Below are positions 8,008 to 15,784 of a stretch of 16,633 nucleotides of DNA, in pieces. Where the stretch lies: the NCBI GenBank assembly GCA_003488965.1, contig DNJW01000382.1, positions 1 through 16,633 of the forward strand, given 5' to 3'. Both the position numbers and the translations under genes were made by a program. The notes beneath the pieces are model-generated. The model worked only from the letters and a program-made list of their open reading frames with translations. It searched no databases and was not told the DNA's origin. The stretch's first letter is position 1; the number at the start of each line of letters is the position of its first letter. Origin of the DNA: Lachnospiraceae bacterium (GTDB lineage: Bacteria > Bacillota > Clostridia > Lachnospirales > Lachnospiraceae).

Positions 8008-9012
8008 TCAACGGACTCTTTCCGGAAATCCGATTTTTTTCTGTACCTTGCGCAAAGTCTTAGTGGCAAAATAATTCGCTTTTTCGGCATTCTTCTTAAT
8101 AATGCCGTCAATATATGTTTTATCCTTGGCCAATTCATAAAAACGGTCCTGCACCGGTTTTAACACACTGACCACAGCTTCCCCCACTGCAGGCTTAAAT
8201 TCGCTGTAGCCTTTACCGTCAAATTCTTTTTCCGTTTCCTCAGGAGTTTTGCCGGTACATGCACAATAAATTTCAATCAGATTCTTGATGCCCGGCTGCT
8301 CGTCCCGATATCTTACCGATGCTTCCGAATCTGTAACAGCCCGTTTAAACTTGCGGATAATGGTATCCGGATCATCCATTAAATAAATGCTGGCATTGGC
8401 ATTTTCATCCGATTTGGACATCTTTTTTTCGGGATTCTGCAGGCTTCTGATATTGGCTCCCGCTTTTCCCATATAAGGCTCCGGTATGGTAAAAACATCG
8501 CCGTAAACCGCGTTAAAGCGCTGTGCAATGTCTCTTGTGATTTCCAGATGCTGAAGCTGGTCTTTTCCCACCGGCACCACATCTGCCTGATACAGCAGAA
8601 TATCCGCCGCCATCAGCACCGGATAGGTATACAATCCGGCATTGATATTATCTGCATGTTTTGCCGCCTTATCTTTAAACTGGGTCATGCGGTTCAATTC
8701 TCCTATATAAGTAAAACAATTCAGTATCCATGCCAGTTCCGCATGCCCTGATACGTGGGACTGATAATAAATACAATTCTTTTCCGGGTCAAGCCCTGCC
8801 GCAATATATAAAATCAATAGATTTCTTGCCCTTTTGCGCAGTTCTGCGGGGTCCTGCCTGACCGTAATGGAGTGCATATCAACAACCGAATAAAAACATT
8901 CATATTCGTCGCTTAAGGCAACCCAGTTCTTAAGCGCCCCAAGGTAATTTCCTAAAGTCAGGGTTCCTGTTGCCTGCATTCCGCTGAAAAGTACTTTTTT
9001 TCCATCTATCAT
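8008..9012 (-). CDS. trpS: Tryptophanyl-tRNA synthetase TrpS
   Basis: Class Ic synthetase that charges tRNA-Trp, 334 residues from the preferred start, close to the usual bacterial length. The HIGH-type signature is TLTLGNYLGA near the N-terminus, preceded by FSGMQATG. The mobile loop KKMSKSDENA near residue 200 is the KMSKS signature. GKDQLQHLEITRDIAQRFN and LMAADILLYQADVVPVG are typical TrpS segments. Two ATGs are in frame (9018 and 9012). GGGAGG at 9026-9021 is 8 nt from the ATG at 9012 and only 2 nt from the other, so 9012 is preferred. The gene is monocistronic as seen: its own promoter lies upstream and a terminator sits right behind it. The leader of about 25 nt has no room for a T-box. 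Confidence 0.97.
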   Translation of the reverse strand: MIDGKKVLFSGMQATGTLTLGNYLGALKNWVALSDEYECFYSVVDMHSITVRQDPAELRKRARNLLILYIAAGLDPEKNCIYYQSHVSGHAELAWILNCFTYIGELNRMTQFKDKAAKHADNINAGLYTYPVLMAADILLYQADVVPVGKDQLQHLEITRDIAQRFNAVYGDVFTIPEPYMGKAGANIRSLQNPEKKMSKSDENANASIYLMDDPDTIIRKFKRAVTDSEASVRYRDEQPGIKNLIEIYCACTGKTPEETEKEFDGKGYSEFKPAVGEAVVSVLKPVQDRFYELAKDKTYIDGIIKKNAEKANYFATKTLRKVQKKIGFPERVR

Positions 9013-9020
9013 ATTCATTG

Positions 9021-9026
9021 CCTCCC
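9021..9026 (-). promoter_or_regulatory. Ribosome binding site that decides the trpS start
   Basis: GGGAGG on the minus strand lies 8 nt before the ATG at 9012 and 2 nt before the ATG at 9018, favouring the shorter protein. Confidence 0.65.
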
Positions 9027-9044
9027 ACCGATTCTATTGGTATA

Positions 9045-9073
9045 AGTTTAGCATTGCCGGCTGTATTCGTCAA
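9045..9073 (-). promoter_or_regulatory. Predicted sigma-A promoter of trpS
   Basis: Minus strand: -35 TTGACG (9073-9068), 17-bp spacer, -10 TAAACT (9050-9045). The expected start near 9038 gives a leader of about 25 nt. It is separated from the upstream small gene by a hairpin terminator candidate. Confidence 0.7.
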
Positions 9074-9108
9074 GTTATGTCCTTCTGACGAAAGACTTTC
9101 CTAGAAAT

Positions 9109-9139
9109 AACGGACAGCACTCCTGGAGTACTGTCCGTT
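9109..9139 (-). terminator. Hairpin terminator candidate behind the Cys/Gly-rich gene
   Basis: Arms AACGGACAG (9109-9117) and CTGTCCGTT (9131-9139) pair perfectly. After a single C/A mismatch, ACTC/GAGT extends the stem around a 3-nt loop. On the minus strand it is followed by ATTTCTA, a broken U-tract. It starts 7 nt after the stop of the small gene and precedes the trpS promoter. Confidence 0.65.
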
Positions 9140-9146
9140 TATATTC

Positions 9147-9386
9147 CTAAGATTCTTTTTCTTCGCATCCGCAGGTACTTCCGGGTGCGGGAAACGGGGC
9201 AAATCCTCTTTCTCTGCAGGAATCATCCCTATCTCTGTCTCTTCCTCTGCCGTCGTTTCTGGAATCCCTTCCTCCGCATCCGCATCCGTCGGAAATATTG
9301 CTTCCGCATCCGTCGTTTGAATTGCCGCATCCGCTGTTATTTCCGCAGCAGAAAAGTAAAAGTAATAAAATCAGACAATTATTCAT
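9147..9386 (-). CDS. Small Cys/Gly/Asp/Arg-rich protein with hydrophobic N-terminus, possibly spore-related
   Basis: A 79-residue protein of unknown function. Residues 4-14 form a short Leu-rich hydrophobic stretch ending in CC. Residues 14-39 are Cys/Gly/Asn-rich with DGCG repeats, 40-61 are dominated by Asp and Arg (for example RGRDRDRDD), and the tail has PFPAPGS and CGC. There are 10 cysteines. AAAGGAG lies 10 nt before the ATG, a sporulation-type promoter candidate sits upstream, and a hairpin follows, so it is probably a real, separately expressed gene. Low-complexity Cys/Gly proteins of this size occur among spore coat or crust proteins, so a spore role is inferred from composition and promoter only. 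The hydrophobic stretch is too short for a confident signal peptide or membrane span. Confidence 0.75.
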   Translation of the reverse strand: MNNCLILLLLLFCCGNNSGCGNSNDGCGSNISDGCGCGGRDSRNDGRGRDRDRDDSCRERGFAPFPAPGSTCGCEEKES

Positions 9387-9414
9387 GTTTTTTCAACTCC
9401 TTTATGCTATGCTA

Positions 9415-9441
9415 TATTCTATGCATCCGGGCATAAAGGGT
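9415..9441 (-). promoter_or_regulatory. Sporulation sigma-factor-like promoter (sigma-K/E type) of the Cys/Gly-rich gene
   Basis: Minus strand: CATAGAATA at 9423-9415 fits the sigma-K -10 pattern CATAnnnTA and is one base off the sigma-E pattern CATACAAT. An AC at 9441-9440 lies 16 bp upstream, where the sigma-K -35 AC is expected. The start would be near 9408, just ahead of the AAAGGAG ribosome site. No good sigma-A pair is visible in this 62-bp gap. Confidence 0.45.
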
Positions 9442-9448
9442 TACCGTC

Positions 9449-10018
9449 TTAAAGATTTTTTCGGGAAGAATTCTTTTTCGGAAGACCTTTTCGGAGGATT
9501 CTTTTTTTAATATAGGCAAATGTCTTCTCTTCCCCTTGCTCAGCCAGCATATAAAGAAGTTTTTCCAGCAGCCGCTTTGTTTTCTCATGCATAGGAGCCG
9601 GTTCTTTTCCTGCAAGATAATATTCCAGAGGACAGCGGTCATTATAAGCTTCTTTATTATATACCTTGCTTGCCGCAATACGGTCCATCAGCATCTCTAC
9701 AATATATCGGTCCGGCATCGGTGCCGGCAGCATACCTCCCGGAATATTCTTCGTGCTGTAATCGATCCAGTACTCGTAATGATGTTTATTCCGCCCCTTA
9801 TGATGCAGCCATGAACTGGAATATCCGATGCTTTCTCTTTCCGCATTATTCGGGCTTCTGTTTCCCTGATAATATTTCGCTCCTACCAGAAATTCTGTGG
9901 GACTGTACTTGGACAAATCATGCATAATTCCCTGATAATAAAGACCGACCTTAAAGCATCCCTTCATAACAAGATATTTATGATATGTTATTGTTTTAAA
10001 ATGTTTCCAGATTTTCAT
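9449..10018 (-). CDS. DUF5662 family protein
   Basis: A 189-residue protein that I match to the DUF5662 family by its overall pattern (WKHFKTITYHKYLVMKGC, YYQGIMHDLSKYSPTEF, SWLHHKGRNKHHYEYW). Its function is unknown. The histidines and acids (H33-D34, H72-H73, H79-H80, D103, D112) are arranged much like metal ligands of HD-type hydrolases, which is inference. No signal peptide or membrane span is seen, so it is probably cytoplasmic. The tail from about 172 is very basic (Lys/Arg-rich). It begins 3 bp after the GH13-like gene ends and has only a weak, distant GGAAG as a ribosome site, so it is probably translated by coupling to that gene. Confidence 0.85.
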   Translation of the reverse strand: MKIWKHFKTITYHKYLVMKGCFKVGLYYQGIMHDLSKYSPTEFLVGAKYYQGNRSPNNAERESIGYSSSWLHHKGRNKHHYEYWIDYSTKNIPGGMLPAPMPDRYIVEMLMDRIAASKVYNKEAYNDRCPLEYYLAGKEPAPMHEKTKRLLEKLLYMLAEQGEEKTFAYIKKRILRKGLPKKNSSRKNL

Positions 10019-10021
10019 TTT

Positions 10022-11932
10022 CTAAAAAGCGCTTCCGGCATACCGGCTCTTATTGCCGCTGCCTGCGTCCTCCTCTTGCTTCGATATGTAAATATGGATT
10101 GTACGCGGTTCTACTTCCACATACTGCTGTTCCTTTTGCGCATCTTCCGCCACTTTAATTTTCCTGTCCGTTCCGGTATCGGCAAGCAAATACCATTCCA
10201 TCCCTTTAGGAAGCTTCGGAAGGGCAAATGTGTGGGAAATCCAATGCATATTATATGCTATATAGAAGAAATTATCCTCTTGTCCCTGCCTGTTCTTCGC
10301 ATAACAGCCACAGTACATTGCTCCTGCATGACGGCTATAGCCGTTTAAATCCGGCCGCCATGCCTCTTCGCCGTGGTAGGATAAATCCGGATATCCGCAG
10401 CCAATATAGTCCAGTATTTTTAATTCATCCGGCTTTCTCAAGATAGGATGTTCTTTTTTCAGTTTAATTAAATCTTTCACATAAGAAAAAACGGCATCGC
10501 CAAGCTTGTTCCGGTTCCATTTCACCCAGCCGGTATCGTTATCCTGGCAATAAGGGTTGTTATTTCCGAATCTTGAATTTCCAAATTCATCTCCGCTGTA
10601 AATCAAGGGCGTTCCCTGAGACATAAAAAGCATTGTCAAAGCATTTTTCATCTGTCTTTTGCGCAGTTCTACAATATTCTTTTTCCGGCTGTTTCCCTCA
10701 ACGCCGCAATTCCATGTGCAGTTGTAATCATTACCGTCTGTATTATTTTCCCCATTGGCCTCATTATGCTTGCCGTCATAGGATACCATATCCGCTAAAG
10801 TGAAACCAAAGTAATTTGTGGCATAATTAACTGTTCCGTATTGTGCGGGATTTTTTTTCTGCAATTCCAAAAAGCTTCCCAGAACATTGGCATCTCCCTT
10901 TAAAAAGCGCCTCAGCGTATACATATATTCATCGGTATAAGAGGCAAGATTGCGGAATTTAGGTATCTCATTTTTCTCGTAAATCTGTTCATAAGGGAAA
11001 TTGTGGTAAAGCAGTTTGGTATCCGTAAGAAGAGGCTCTGTTCCGATGACATGCAGAGGAATCCGCTCCCCTTTTAAATGTACCCCATCTATATGATATT
11101 CCAGTACCCAGTACTTTACTACATCCAGAATCCGGCCTTGTTTGACCGTATTTGGAAAATAGAACTGCATAATGACCTCAATCTGGTTTTTATGCAGTTC
11201 TTTTACCATATCCTTAAATTCTGCCGCTACATTTTTATCCGCCCCGAAAGCGGCTTTCGGGGCAAAATAATAACCTTCTTTATACCCCCAGCAATTGTAT
11301 TTTTCTGGAATATTCTCCCTTTCCAAACACTGGCTGCAAATGCTTTCCGCAGTAAGAGACATCGGGATTCTTTCATATTCCACTTCAGAAAATTCATAGG
11401 CCGGCATCAGTTCCAAGGCTGTAATACCCAGTTCTTTAAGATAAGGGATTTTTTCAATAATTCCCCTGAAAGTTCCTTTATGCTCCACTCCTGAAGACTT
11501 ATGCTTTGTAAATGCCCTGACATTCAGGCAATAAAAAATACTGTCTTCATAAGGAATTCTTAAAGGCTTGTCCCCTTCCCACGAATAATCCTCCAAAGGG
11601 AACCCGCCTTTGAGCATGGCCTCTTGTTTTCCCCATTTTTCATGTCCATGGATTACTTTTGCATACGGGTCGGTAAACACTGCTTCCCCGTCATAAAAAT
11701 TATATGCATAGCGCTCAATATCCAAATCTTTAATTGCCATACTATAAATGGAACCAAATTTATTCTGCACCCCAAAGGGAATTTTCTTTTCCTTTCCCGT
11801 CTTTTTATCGTACAAAATAATCCCGCAGTCCTTACCATCTTTCATTACTACAGAAAAATAGGTTACATCACATTCTGTATTCACGCCTAATGGATATGGT
11901 TTATTTCTCTGGCTGCTGTCAATTGTGTACAT
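10022..11932 (-). CDS. Catalytically degenerate GlgX/isoamylase-like GH13 protein
   Basis: A 636-residue protein with the isoamylase/GlgX layout: a CBM48-like domain (about 10-125), a (beta/alpha)8 domain (about 130-500) and a beta domain to the end. Strong GlgX wording remains (KHNEANGENNTDG at 388-400, GTPLIYSGDEFGNSRFG at 440-456, GWVKWN). The active site does not. Where GlgX has IEVILDxVxNH this has IEVIMQFYFPN (251-261). HVDGFRFD becomes HIDGVHLK, so the nucleophile Asp is K287. KLIAEPW becomes KLLYHNF, so the acid/base Glu is H310. TAHDGF becomes TNYFGF (372-377), so the third Asp is F375. Alpha-glucan hydrolysis is therefore unlikely; a glucan-binding or regulatory role is inferred. 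The start at 11932 (GGGGG 6 nt upstream) is preferred over ATG 12094, which would run into the divergent gene. DUF5662 follows after 3 bp. Confidence 0.9.
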   Translation of the reverse strand: MYTIDSSQRNKPYPLGVNTECDVTYFSVVMKDGKDCGIILYDKKTGKEKKIPFGVQNKFGSIYSMAIKDLDIERYAYNFYDGEAVFTDPYAKVIHGHEKWGKQEAMLKGGFPLEDYSWEGDKPLRIPYEDSIFYCLNVRAFTKHKSSGVEHKGTFRGIIEKIPYLKELGITALELMPAYEFSEVEYERIPMSLTAESICSQCLERENIPEKYNCWGYKEGYYFAPKAAFGADKNVAAEFKDMVKELHKNQIEVIMQFYFPNTVKQGRILDVVKYWVLEYHIDGVHLKGERIPLHVIGTEPLLTDTKLLYHNFPYEQIYEKNEIPKFRNLASYTDEYMYTLRRFLKGDANVLGSFLELQKKNPAQYGTVNYATNYFGFTLADMVSYDGKHNEANGENNTDGNDYNCTWNCGVEGNSRKKNIVELRKRQMKNALTMLFMSQGTPLIYSGDEFGNSRFGNNNPYCQDNDTGWVKWNRNKLGDAVFSYVKDLIKLKKEHPILRKPDELKILDYIGCGYPDLSYHGEEAWRPDLNGYSRHAGAMYCGCYAKNRQGQEDNFFYIAYNMHWISHTFALPKLPKGMEWYLLADTGTDRKIKVAEDAQKEQQYVEVEPRTIHIYISKQEEDAGSGNKSRYAGSAF

Positions 11933-11965
11933 ATAAAACCCCCATTCATGATAGTATAGGTTTAT

Positions 11966-11974
11966 AGTATAACA
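11966..11974 (-). promoter_or_regulatory. Extended -10 promoter candidate for the GH13-like gene
   Basis: Minus strand: TGTTATACT, an extended -10 (TG-n-TATACT, 11974-11966). The nearest -35-like TTCACA is 19 bp upstream, too far to be strong, which suits an extended -10 promoter. The start would be near 11959, giving a leader of about 27 nt. Confidence 0.5.
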
Positions 11975-12004
11975 TAAAATTGCTTTTTTGTGTGAAAATT
12001 GATG

Positions 12005-12022
12005 AAAATTATTGATAATTTT
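12005..12022. repeat. Perfect 8-bp inverted repeat over the DUF1292 -35 element (operator candidate)
   Basis: AAAATTAT-TG-ATAATTTT at 12005-12022 overlaps the -35 hexamer (12012-12017). An extra direct copy of TGAAAATT lies at 11993-12000, repeating 12003-12010. The position between two divergent promoters is where a repressor site would be expected. The AT-rich context raises the chance of coincidence. Confidence 0.35.
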
Positions 12023-12040
12023 AACTTCTGCTAGTACAAT
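12012..12040 (+). promoter_or_regulatory. Predicted sigma-A promoter of the DUF1292 gene
   Basis: -35 TTGATA (12012-12017), 17-bp spacer, -10 TACAAT (12035-12040). The start would be near 12047, about 28 nt before the ATG, with AAAGGAG at 12063-12069 as ribosome site. Confidence 0.7.
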
Positions 12041-12074
12041 GAGGATAGATTTACAACAATAGAAAGGAGTTTTT

Positions 12075-12404
12075 ATGAAAAATTTTGATGACAATCTTGA
12101 GCATGACGGGGCTGAAGATGAAGAAATGACCGTGGAACTTGATTTGGACGACGGTTCTCATGTCACTTGTGCTATCGTTACTATACTGGAATGCCGGAAT
12201 CAGGAATATATTGTACTGCTTCCCTTGGATGAAAACGGAGAAAACCATGAGGGCGAAGTATGGTTTTACCGTTATTATGAAGATAAAAATGATACCAATG
12301 CCGAACCGCGGCTGGAATATATTGACGATGATGAAGAATATGAAATTGTTGAGGATGCCTTCGACGAATATCTGGATGATGCGGAATTTGATGAATATGT
12401 CTAA
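12075..12404 (+). CDS. DUF1292 family acidic protein
   Basis: A 109-residue protein of the DUF1292 (YrzB-like) family, widespread in Firmicutes and without a known biochemical role. The family core is seen as EMTVELDLDDGSHVTCAIV, then EYIVLLPLDENGENHEGEVWFYRYY and EYIDDDEEYEIVEDAFDEYL. More than a third of the residues are Asp or Glu, and there is no signal peptide or membrane segment, so it is a soluble, very acidic cytoplasmic protein. It is the only plus-strand gene in the window, divergent from the GH13-like gene with its own promoter and convergent with the helicase gene 15 bp away. AAAGGAG is 5 nt before the ATG. Confidence 0.92.
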   Translation: MKNFDDNLEHDGAEDEEMTVELDLDDGSHVTCAIVTILECRNQEYIVLLPLDENGENHEGEVWFYRYYEDKNDTNAEPRLEYIDDDEEYEIVEDAFDEYLDDAEFDEYV

Positions 12405-12407
12405 AGT

Positions 12408-12455
12408 GCTGCCTGCCGTTTAGACCAGCTTATCAGAAGAGGATACGGCAGCAGC
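12408..12455. terminator. Weak convergent-gene hairpin between DUF1292 and helicase genes
   Basis: GCTGCCTGCCG (12408-12418) pairs with CGGCAGCAGC (12446-12455) over 10 bp with one bulged C and a 27-nt loop. No U-tract follows on either strand, and part of it codes for the helicase C-terminus, so terminator function is uncertain. Confidence 0.25.
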
Positions 12456-14333
12456 CACATAAGGCGACAAGCTTAATTGGTCTAAAAAGTATGAGGGCTG
12501 GCCGGAACAAAGAATCTCCAGACGTTCTTTGGCTCTCGTCATGGCTACATACAAAAGCCGCCGTTCCTCTTCTATCTGCTCCGCGTTCCGGGCCTTGTTA
12601 TGAGGAATGAGCTTCCTATTCACGTCCGGAATGAATACAGTTTTATATTCCAGTCCTTTCGCGCTGTGCATTGTGATTAAGGAAACTCCCTCCGCCTTAT
12701 CTGCAGCTTTGTTCAGCTGTCCAGTATAGGAACGGCAGTATTCTTTCCATTCCTTCAACGAAGAAAAGCCGCGCATCATCTCCTGCACCTTATCTGCGAC
12801 CTCCATCCATGTCCCGTCCCCTTCCCTTTTTCCTTCCAAATAGGAATTATATCCCATTGCATTCCTTACATAATCAGCAGCAAGATAAGGCCTTAAAAAT
12901 GCAATCCGGTTCAATCCGGCAAAAAATATCTCTATCTTTTTTTGCATATAGGGAATCTCCCCATAGTATTCCAACAAATTCTGCTTCCATACAATACTGT
13001 TTCCGGCTGCTTCCCTGCGGATATACCGGCAAGGTCTGTTTATAATCCGCAGAAAGTCGCTTCGTTTTCCGCCTGCCTGCTGTTTCCCAAAAGAATCCTC
13101 TGCAAACTGAAGATAAGAGAGAATATCTTTAGCCACAGGATGCTCCAGTAAATTATCCATCTTTCCATAAAGCTTAAAAGGCAGACCATTCTTCGTTAAA
13201 AGTCCGGACAGCCTGAGCGTCTGCACATTTGTCCGGCAAATGATTGCCGTCTCTCCCAGTTCTTTATAGGACATGTCTTTCAATTCCTGCAGCAAATAAT
13301 CCGTTTCTCTTTCCCAGTCTGCAAAACACTTCAGTTTTACAGATTCCCCTCCCGGTTTGTTTGCCTTCAGATTTTTAGTAAACCTATTTTTATTATCCGA
13401 AATCAACAAGGAAGCTGCTTGTACGATTTTTTCCCCACACCTGTAGTTCTGGTCTAAGAAAATCAGTTTTGCATCCGGATAATCTTGCAGAAACTGCCTC
13501 ATAATATCCGGTCCCGCACCGCGAAAGCCATAAATTGACTGATCGTCATCTCCTACCACAAACAAATGCCGCTCCGGGGCAGCCAATTGCTGAAGGATTC
13601 GGTATTGCAGCAAACTGACATCTTGAAATTCATCTGCCAGAATATGGGAAAACCGGCTTTGCCAATAGGAAAGCATATCTTTATTCTTGCTTAACAGCCT
13701 ATGGCAAAGAAGAATCATGTCATCAAAATCCAGCTTGCCGTTTTCTTTCATCAGACGGCAGTATTCTGCAAAAACAGCAGGAAATTGTTTTTTCAGCGTT
13801 TCATTGCCGATACCTGAAAAATCGTCCTGCCCTACATTGCTTCCTGCTTCTTGTTCCGATTCTGTTGCATTGCTGCTTTTTGCTCTGCTTATTCTCTGAA
13901 ACAGCTTTTCCTCTTCCTCCGCATCAATATCTTCTATTCCGCATACAGCCAGGCTGTGCTTTAAATATGCCCTTTTTTCTTTGGCGGATATCAGCTGGCA
14001 GTTTTCCATCCCTTTCCCGGATTTTAAAATACGAAAATATACCGCATGAAAAGTTCCGAAATTGACATTTGTATAACGGCCTTCCGTCAAACGGAAAAAG
14101 CGCTCTTTCATCTCTAACGCCGCTGCTTTTGTAAATGTAATTACGAGAATTTTGTCGGAAGAAATTCCGTGATGGCAGATCAGATGACAAATCCGCCGTA
14201 TAATCAGATATGTTTTTCCGCTTCCGGGCCCTGCCAGAACCTGCATGGGACCGGAAACGTGTTCAATTGCTTCCTTTTGGGCGGGGGAAGGCTCCCCCAG
14301 CGCCTGTTTTTTATTCTGCGTTTTTACAGTCAT
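12420..14333 (-). CDS. UvrD/PcrA-like superfamily 1A DNA helicase, short form
   Basis: ATP-dependent 3'-5' DNA helicase of 637 residues, about 100 shorter than PcrA or UvrD. All helicase motifs are visible: the Q motif SPAQKEAI (16-23), Walker A GPGSGKT (35-41), [14 protein letters not shown] (Ia, 65-78), GTFHA (93-97), DEFQD (234-238), [13 protein letters not shown] (261-273), LDQNYR (293-298), [14 protein letters not shown] and [18 protein letters not shown] (about 588-605). The protein ends about 32 residues after the last motif, so the flexible tail and Tudor-like domain of PcrA, which contacts RNA polymerase, are absent. It starts inside the end of gltX (23-bp overlap) with only a weak ribosome site, so translational coupling is likely. 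An acidic and polar insert (about 136-178) is less conserved. No PcrA symbol is given because of the missing tail. Confidence 0.93.
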   Translation of the reverse strand: MTVKTQNKKQALGEPSPAQKEAIEHVSGPMQVLAGPGSGKTYLIIRRICHLICHHGISSDKILVITFTKAAALEMKERFFRLTEGRYTNVNFGTFHAVYFRILKSGKGMENCQLISAKEKRAYLKHSLAVCGIEDIDAEEEEKLFQRISRAKSSNATESEQEAGSNVGQDDFSGIGNETLKKQFPAVFAEYCRLMKENGKLDFDDMILLCHRLLSKNKDMLSYWQSRFSHILADEFQDVSLLQYRILQQLAAPERHLFVVGDDDQSIYGFRGAGPDIMRQFLQDYPDAKLIFLDQNYRCGEKIVQAASLLISDNKNRFTKNLKANKPGGESVKLKCFADWERETDYLLQELKDMSYKELGETAIICRTNVQTLRLSGLLTKNGLPFKLYGKMDNLLEHPVAKDILSYLQFAEDSFGKQQAGGKRSDFLRIINRPCRYIRREAAGNSIVWKQNLLEYYGEIPYMQKKIEIFFAGLNRIAFLRPYLAADYVRNAMGYNSYLEGKREGDGTWMEVADKVQEMMRGFSSLKEWKEYCRSYTGQLNKAADKAEGVSLITMHSAKGLEYKTVFIPDVNRKLIPHNKARNAEQIEEERRLLYVAMTRAKERLEILCSGQPSYFLDQLSLSPYVAAAVSSSDKLV

Positions 14334-15780
14334 CTTTTAACATCGCAATGCCCTTTTGAATCCGGGCAACGGACTCTTCCTTACCAATAATTTCCATAAT
14401 TTCCGTTGCACCGGCGGGTGTCATCTGTTTGCCGGATACTGCGGTTCTTACCGGCCACATCGCATAGCCGTTCTTGCATCCCTTTTTCTCCACATAGGAA
14501 ATAAGCATCTGATATAGAGAATCGTTGTCAAAAGCCTCCTGGGACTCTATGATAGGAAGCAGTTCCTCCAAAACCTCCAGGGAAGAGGCTTTCGTAGTTT
14601 TCATTTTTTTATGGATATACATGGACGCATCGTAATCGGGCAGTTCTTGAAAAAAATCCACCATATCTGTAATGTCCGGGAAAATTTCAATACGCGTTTT
14701 TACCATTTCGGCGATTTTCCTTAAGTTTAAATCCTTTGTGATAGCCTCTTTCAAATATGGTTCAGCCATGGAATAAAATGTTTCAAAATCCATCGCCTTC
14801 ATATATTCCCCATTCATCCATTTTAACTTGGTATAATCAAATACCGCTGGAGACTTGGATATATGATGATAATCAAAAGTCTTCACCAGTTCTTCCAAAG
14901 AAAAAATTTCCTCGTTAACCTCCGGGCTCCAGCCTAAAAGAGCCACAAAATTTACTACTGCTTCCGACAAAAAGCCTTGCTCGATTAAATCTTCATAAGA
15001 AGAATGTCCGCAGCGCTTCGAAAGCTTGTGATGCTCTTCGTCCGTAATCAGCGGACAATGCACATATACCGGCACTTCCCATCCAAAGGCTTCATAAAGA
15101 CGGTTATACTTCGGCGATGAAGAAAGATATTCATTGCCCCTTACCACATGAGTAATTCCCATTAAATGGTCATCTACCACATTGGCAAAATTATATGTCG
15201 GATAGCCGTCGGATTTAATCAGTATCATATCATCCAGTTCCGCATTTTCTACCGTAATATCACCGTAAATTTCATCCTGAAAAGTGGTTGTTCCTTCGGT
15301 AGGGTTGTTCTGGCGGATGACATAAGGAATACCGGAAGCCAGCTTCTCTTCCACCTCTTCCTTAGACAAATGAAGACAATGCTTGTCATACACGTTAATT
15401 TCTTTTCCAGCCACCGTACGGTTCAAGCCCGCCAGTCTTTCTTTATCACAGAAGCAGTAATAAGCTTCGCCTTTATCAATCAATTTTTTTGCATACTCCA
15501 GATAAATTCCTTTTGCCTGACGCTCGCTCTGGACATAAGGCCCTGCTCCTTTATCCTTGTCCGGTCCCTCGTCATGAATCAGCCCCGTCTTTTCCAAGGT
15601 ACGGTAAATAATTTCCACAGCACCCTCTACATAACGTTCCTGGTCTGTATCCTCTATCCGAAGAATAAAATCCCCGCCTTCATGCTTTGCAATCAAATAA
15701 GCATAAAGGGCTGTCCTTAAATTGCCCACATGCATCCGCCCGGTAGGGCTCGGCGCATATCTTGTCCTTATTTTTGTCAT
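14311..15780 (-). CDS. gltX: Glutamyl-tRNA synthetase GltX
   Basis: Class Ic synthetase of 489 residues, the normal bacterial length, that charges tRNA-Glu and, in bacteria using GatCAB, often tRNA-Gln too; specificity cannot be decided here. The ATP site shows [12 protein letters not shown] (9-20), where HVGN is the HIGH signature, and KLSKR (252-256) is the KMSKS signature. [13 protein letters not shown] and [24 protein letters not shown] are typical of GltX rather than GlnRS. C109, C111, C135 and H137 are placed like the zinc-binding knuckle of some bacterial GluRS. The ATG at 15780 has AAAGG about 8 nt upstream, inside the end of the hydrogenase-like gene, which stops 4 bp before it. The helicase gene overlaps its 3' end, so the three form one transcript. 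Confidence 0.97.
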   Translation of the reverse strand: MTKIRTRYAPSPTGRMHVGNLRTALYAYLIAKHEGGDFILRIEDTDQERYVEGAVEIIYRTLEKTGLIHDEGPDKDKGAGPYVQSERQAKGIYLEYAKKLIDKGEAYYCFCDKERLAGLNRTVAGKEINVYDKHCLHLSKEEVEEKLASGIPYVIRQNNPTEGTTTFQDEIYGDITVENAELDDMILIKSDGYPTYNFANVVDDHLMGITHVVRGNEYLSSSPKYNRLYEAFGWEVPVYVHCPLITDEEHHKLSKRCGHSSYEDLIEQGFLSEAVVNFVALLGWSPEVNEEIFSLEELVKTFDYHHISKSPAVFDYTKLKWMNGEYMKAMDFETFYSMAEPYLKEAITKDLNLRKIAEMVKTRIEIFPDITDMVDFFQELPDYDASMYIHKKMKTTKASSLEVLEELLPIIESQEAFDNDSLYQMLISYVEKKGCKNGYAMWPVRTAVSGKQMTPAGATEIMEIIGKEESVARIQKGIAMLKDDCKNAE

Positions 15781-15784
15781 TTAT

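Noticed and set aside
9013..9108. T-box riboswitch ahead of trpS
   Set aside because: The predicted promoter leaves a leader of only about 25 nt and no T-box sequence or specifier stem can be fitted between the upstream hairpin and the gene.
9160..9340. Repeated GCATCCG units resembling a short tandem array or CRISPR
   Set aside because: The units are irregularly spaced and explained by DGCG-type codons of the Cys/Gly-rich protein; there are no regular spacers.
9185..9510. Plus-strand Cys/Arg-rich frames (9185-9436, 9298-9510) opposite the Cys/Gly-rich gene
   Set aside because: They have no ribosome site or promoter and run across the minus-strand promoter and the end of the DUF5662 gene.
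11078..11494. Plus-strand 138-residue frame within the GH13-like gene
   Set aside because: It is the antisense shadow of a conserved coding region, rich in Phe, Ile and Tyr as expected from an AT-rich complement.
11933..12094. 54-residue N-terminal extension of the GH13-like protein from ATG 12094
   Set aside because: It would span both divergent promoters and overlap the DUF1292 start. The extension has no GH13 or CBM48 character, and the internal ATG at 11932 has a G-rich ribosome site and starts the domain properly.
12139..12423. Alternative plus-strand frame overlapping the DUF1292 gene
   Set aside because: It is a +1 shadow of a recognised family gene that has a strong ribosome site and promoter in its own frame.
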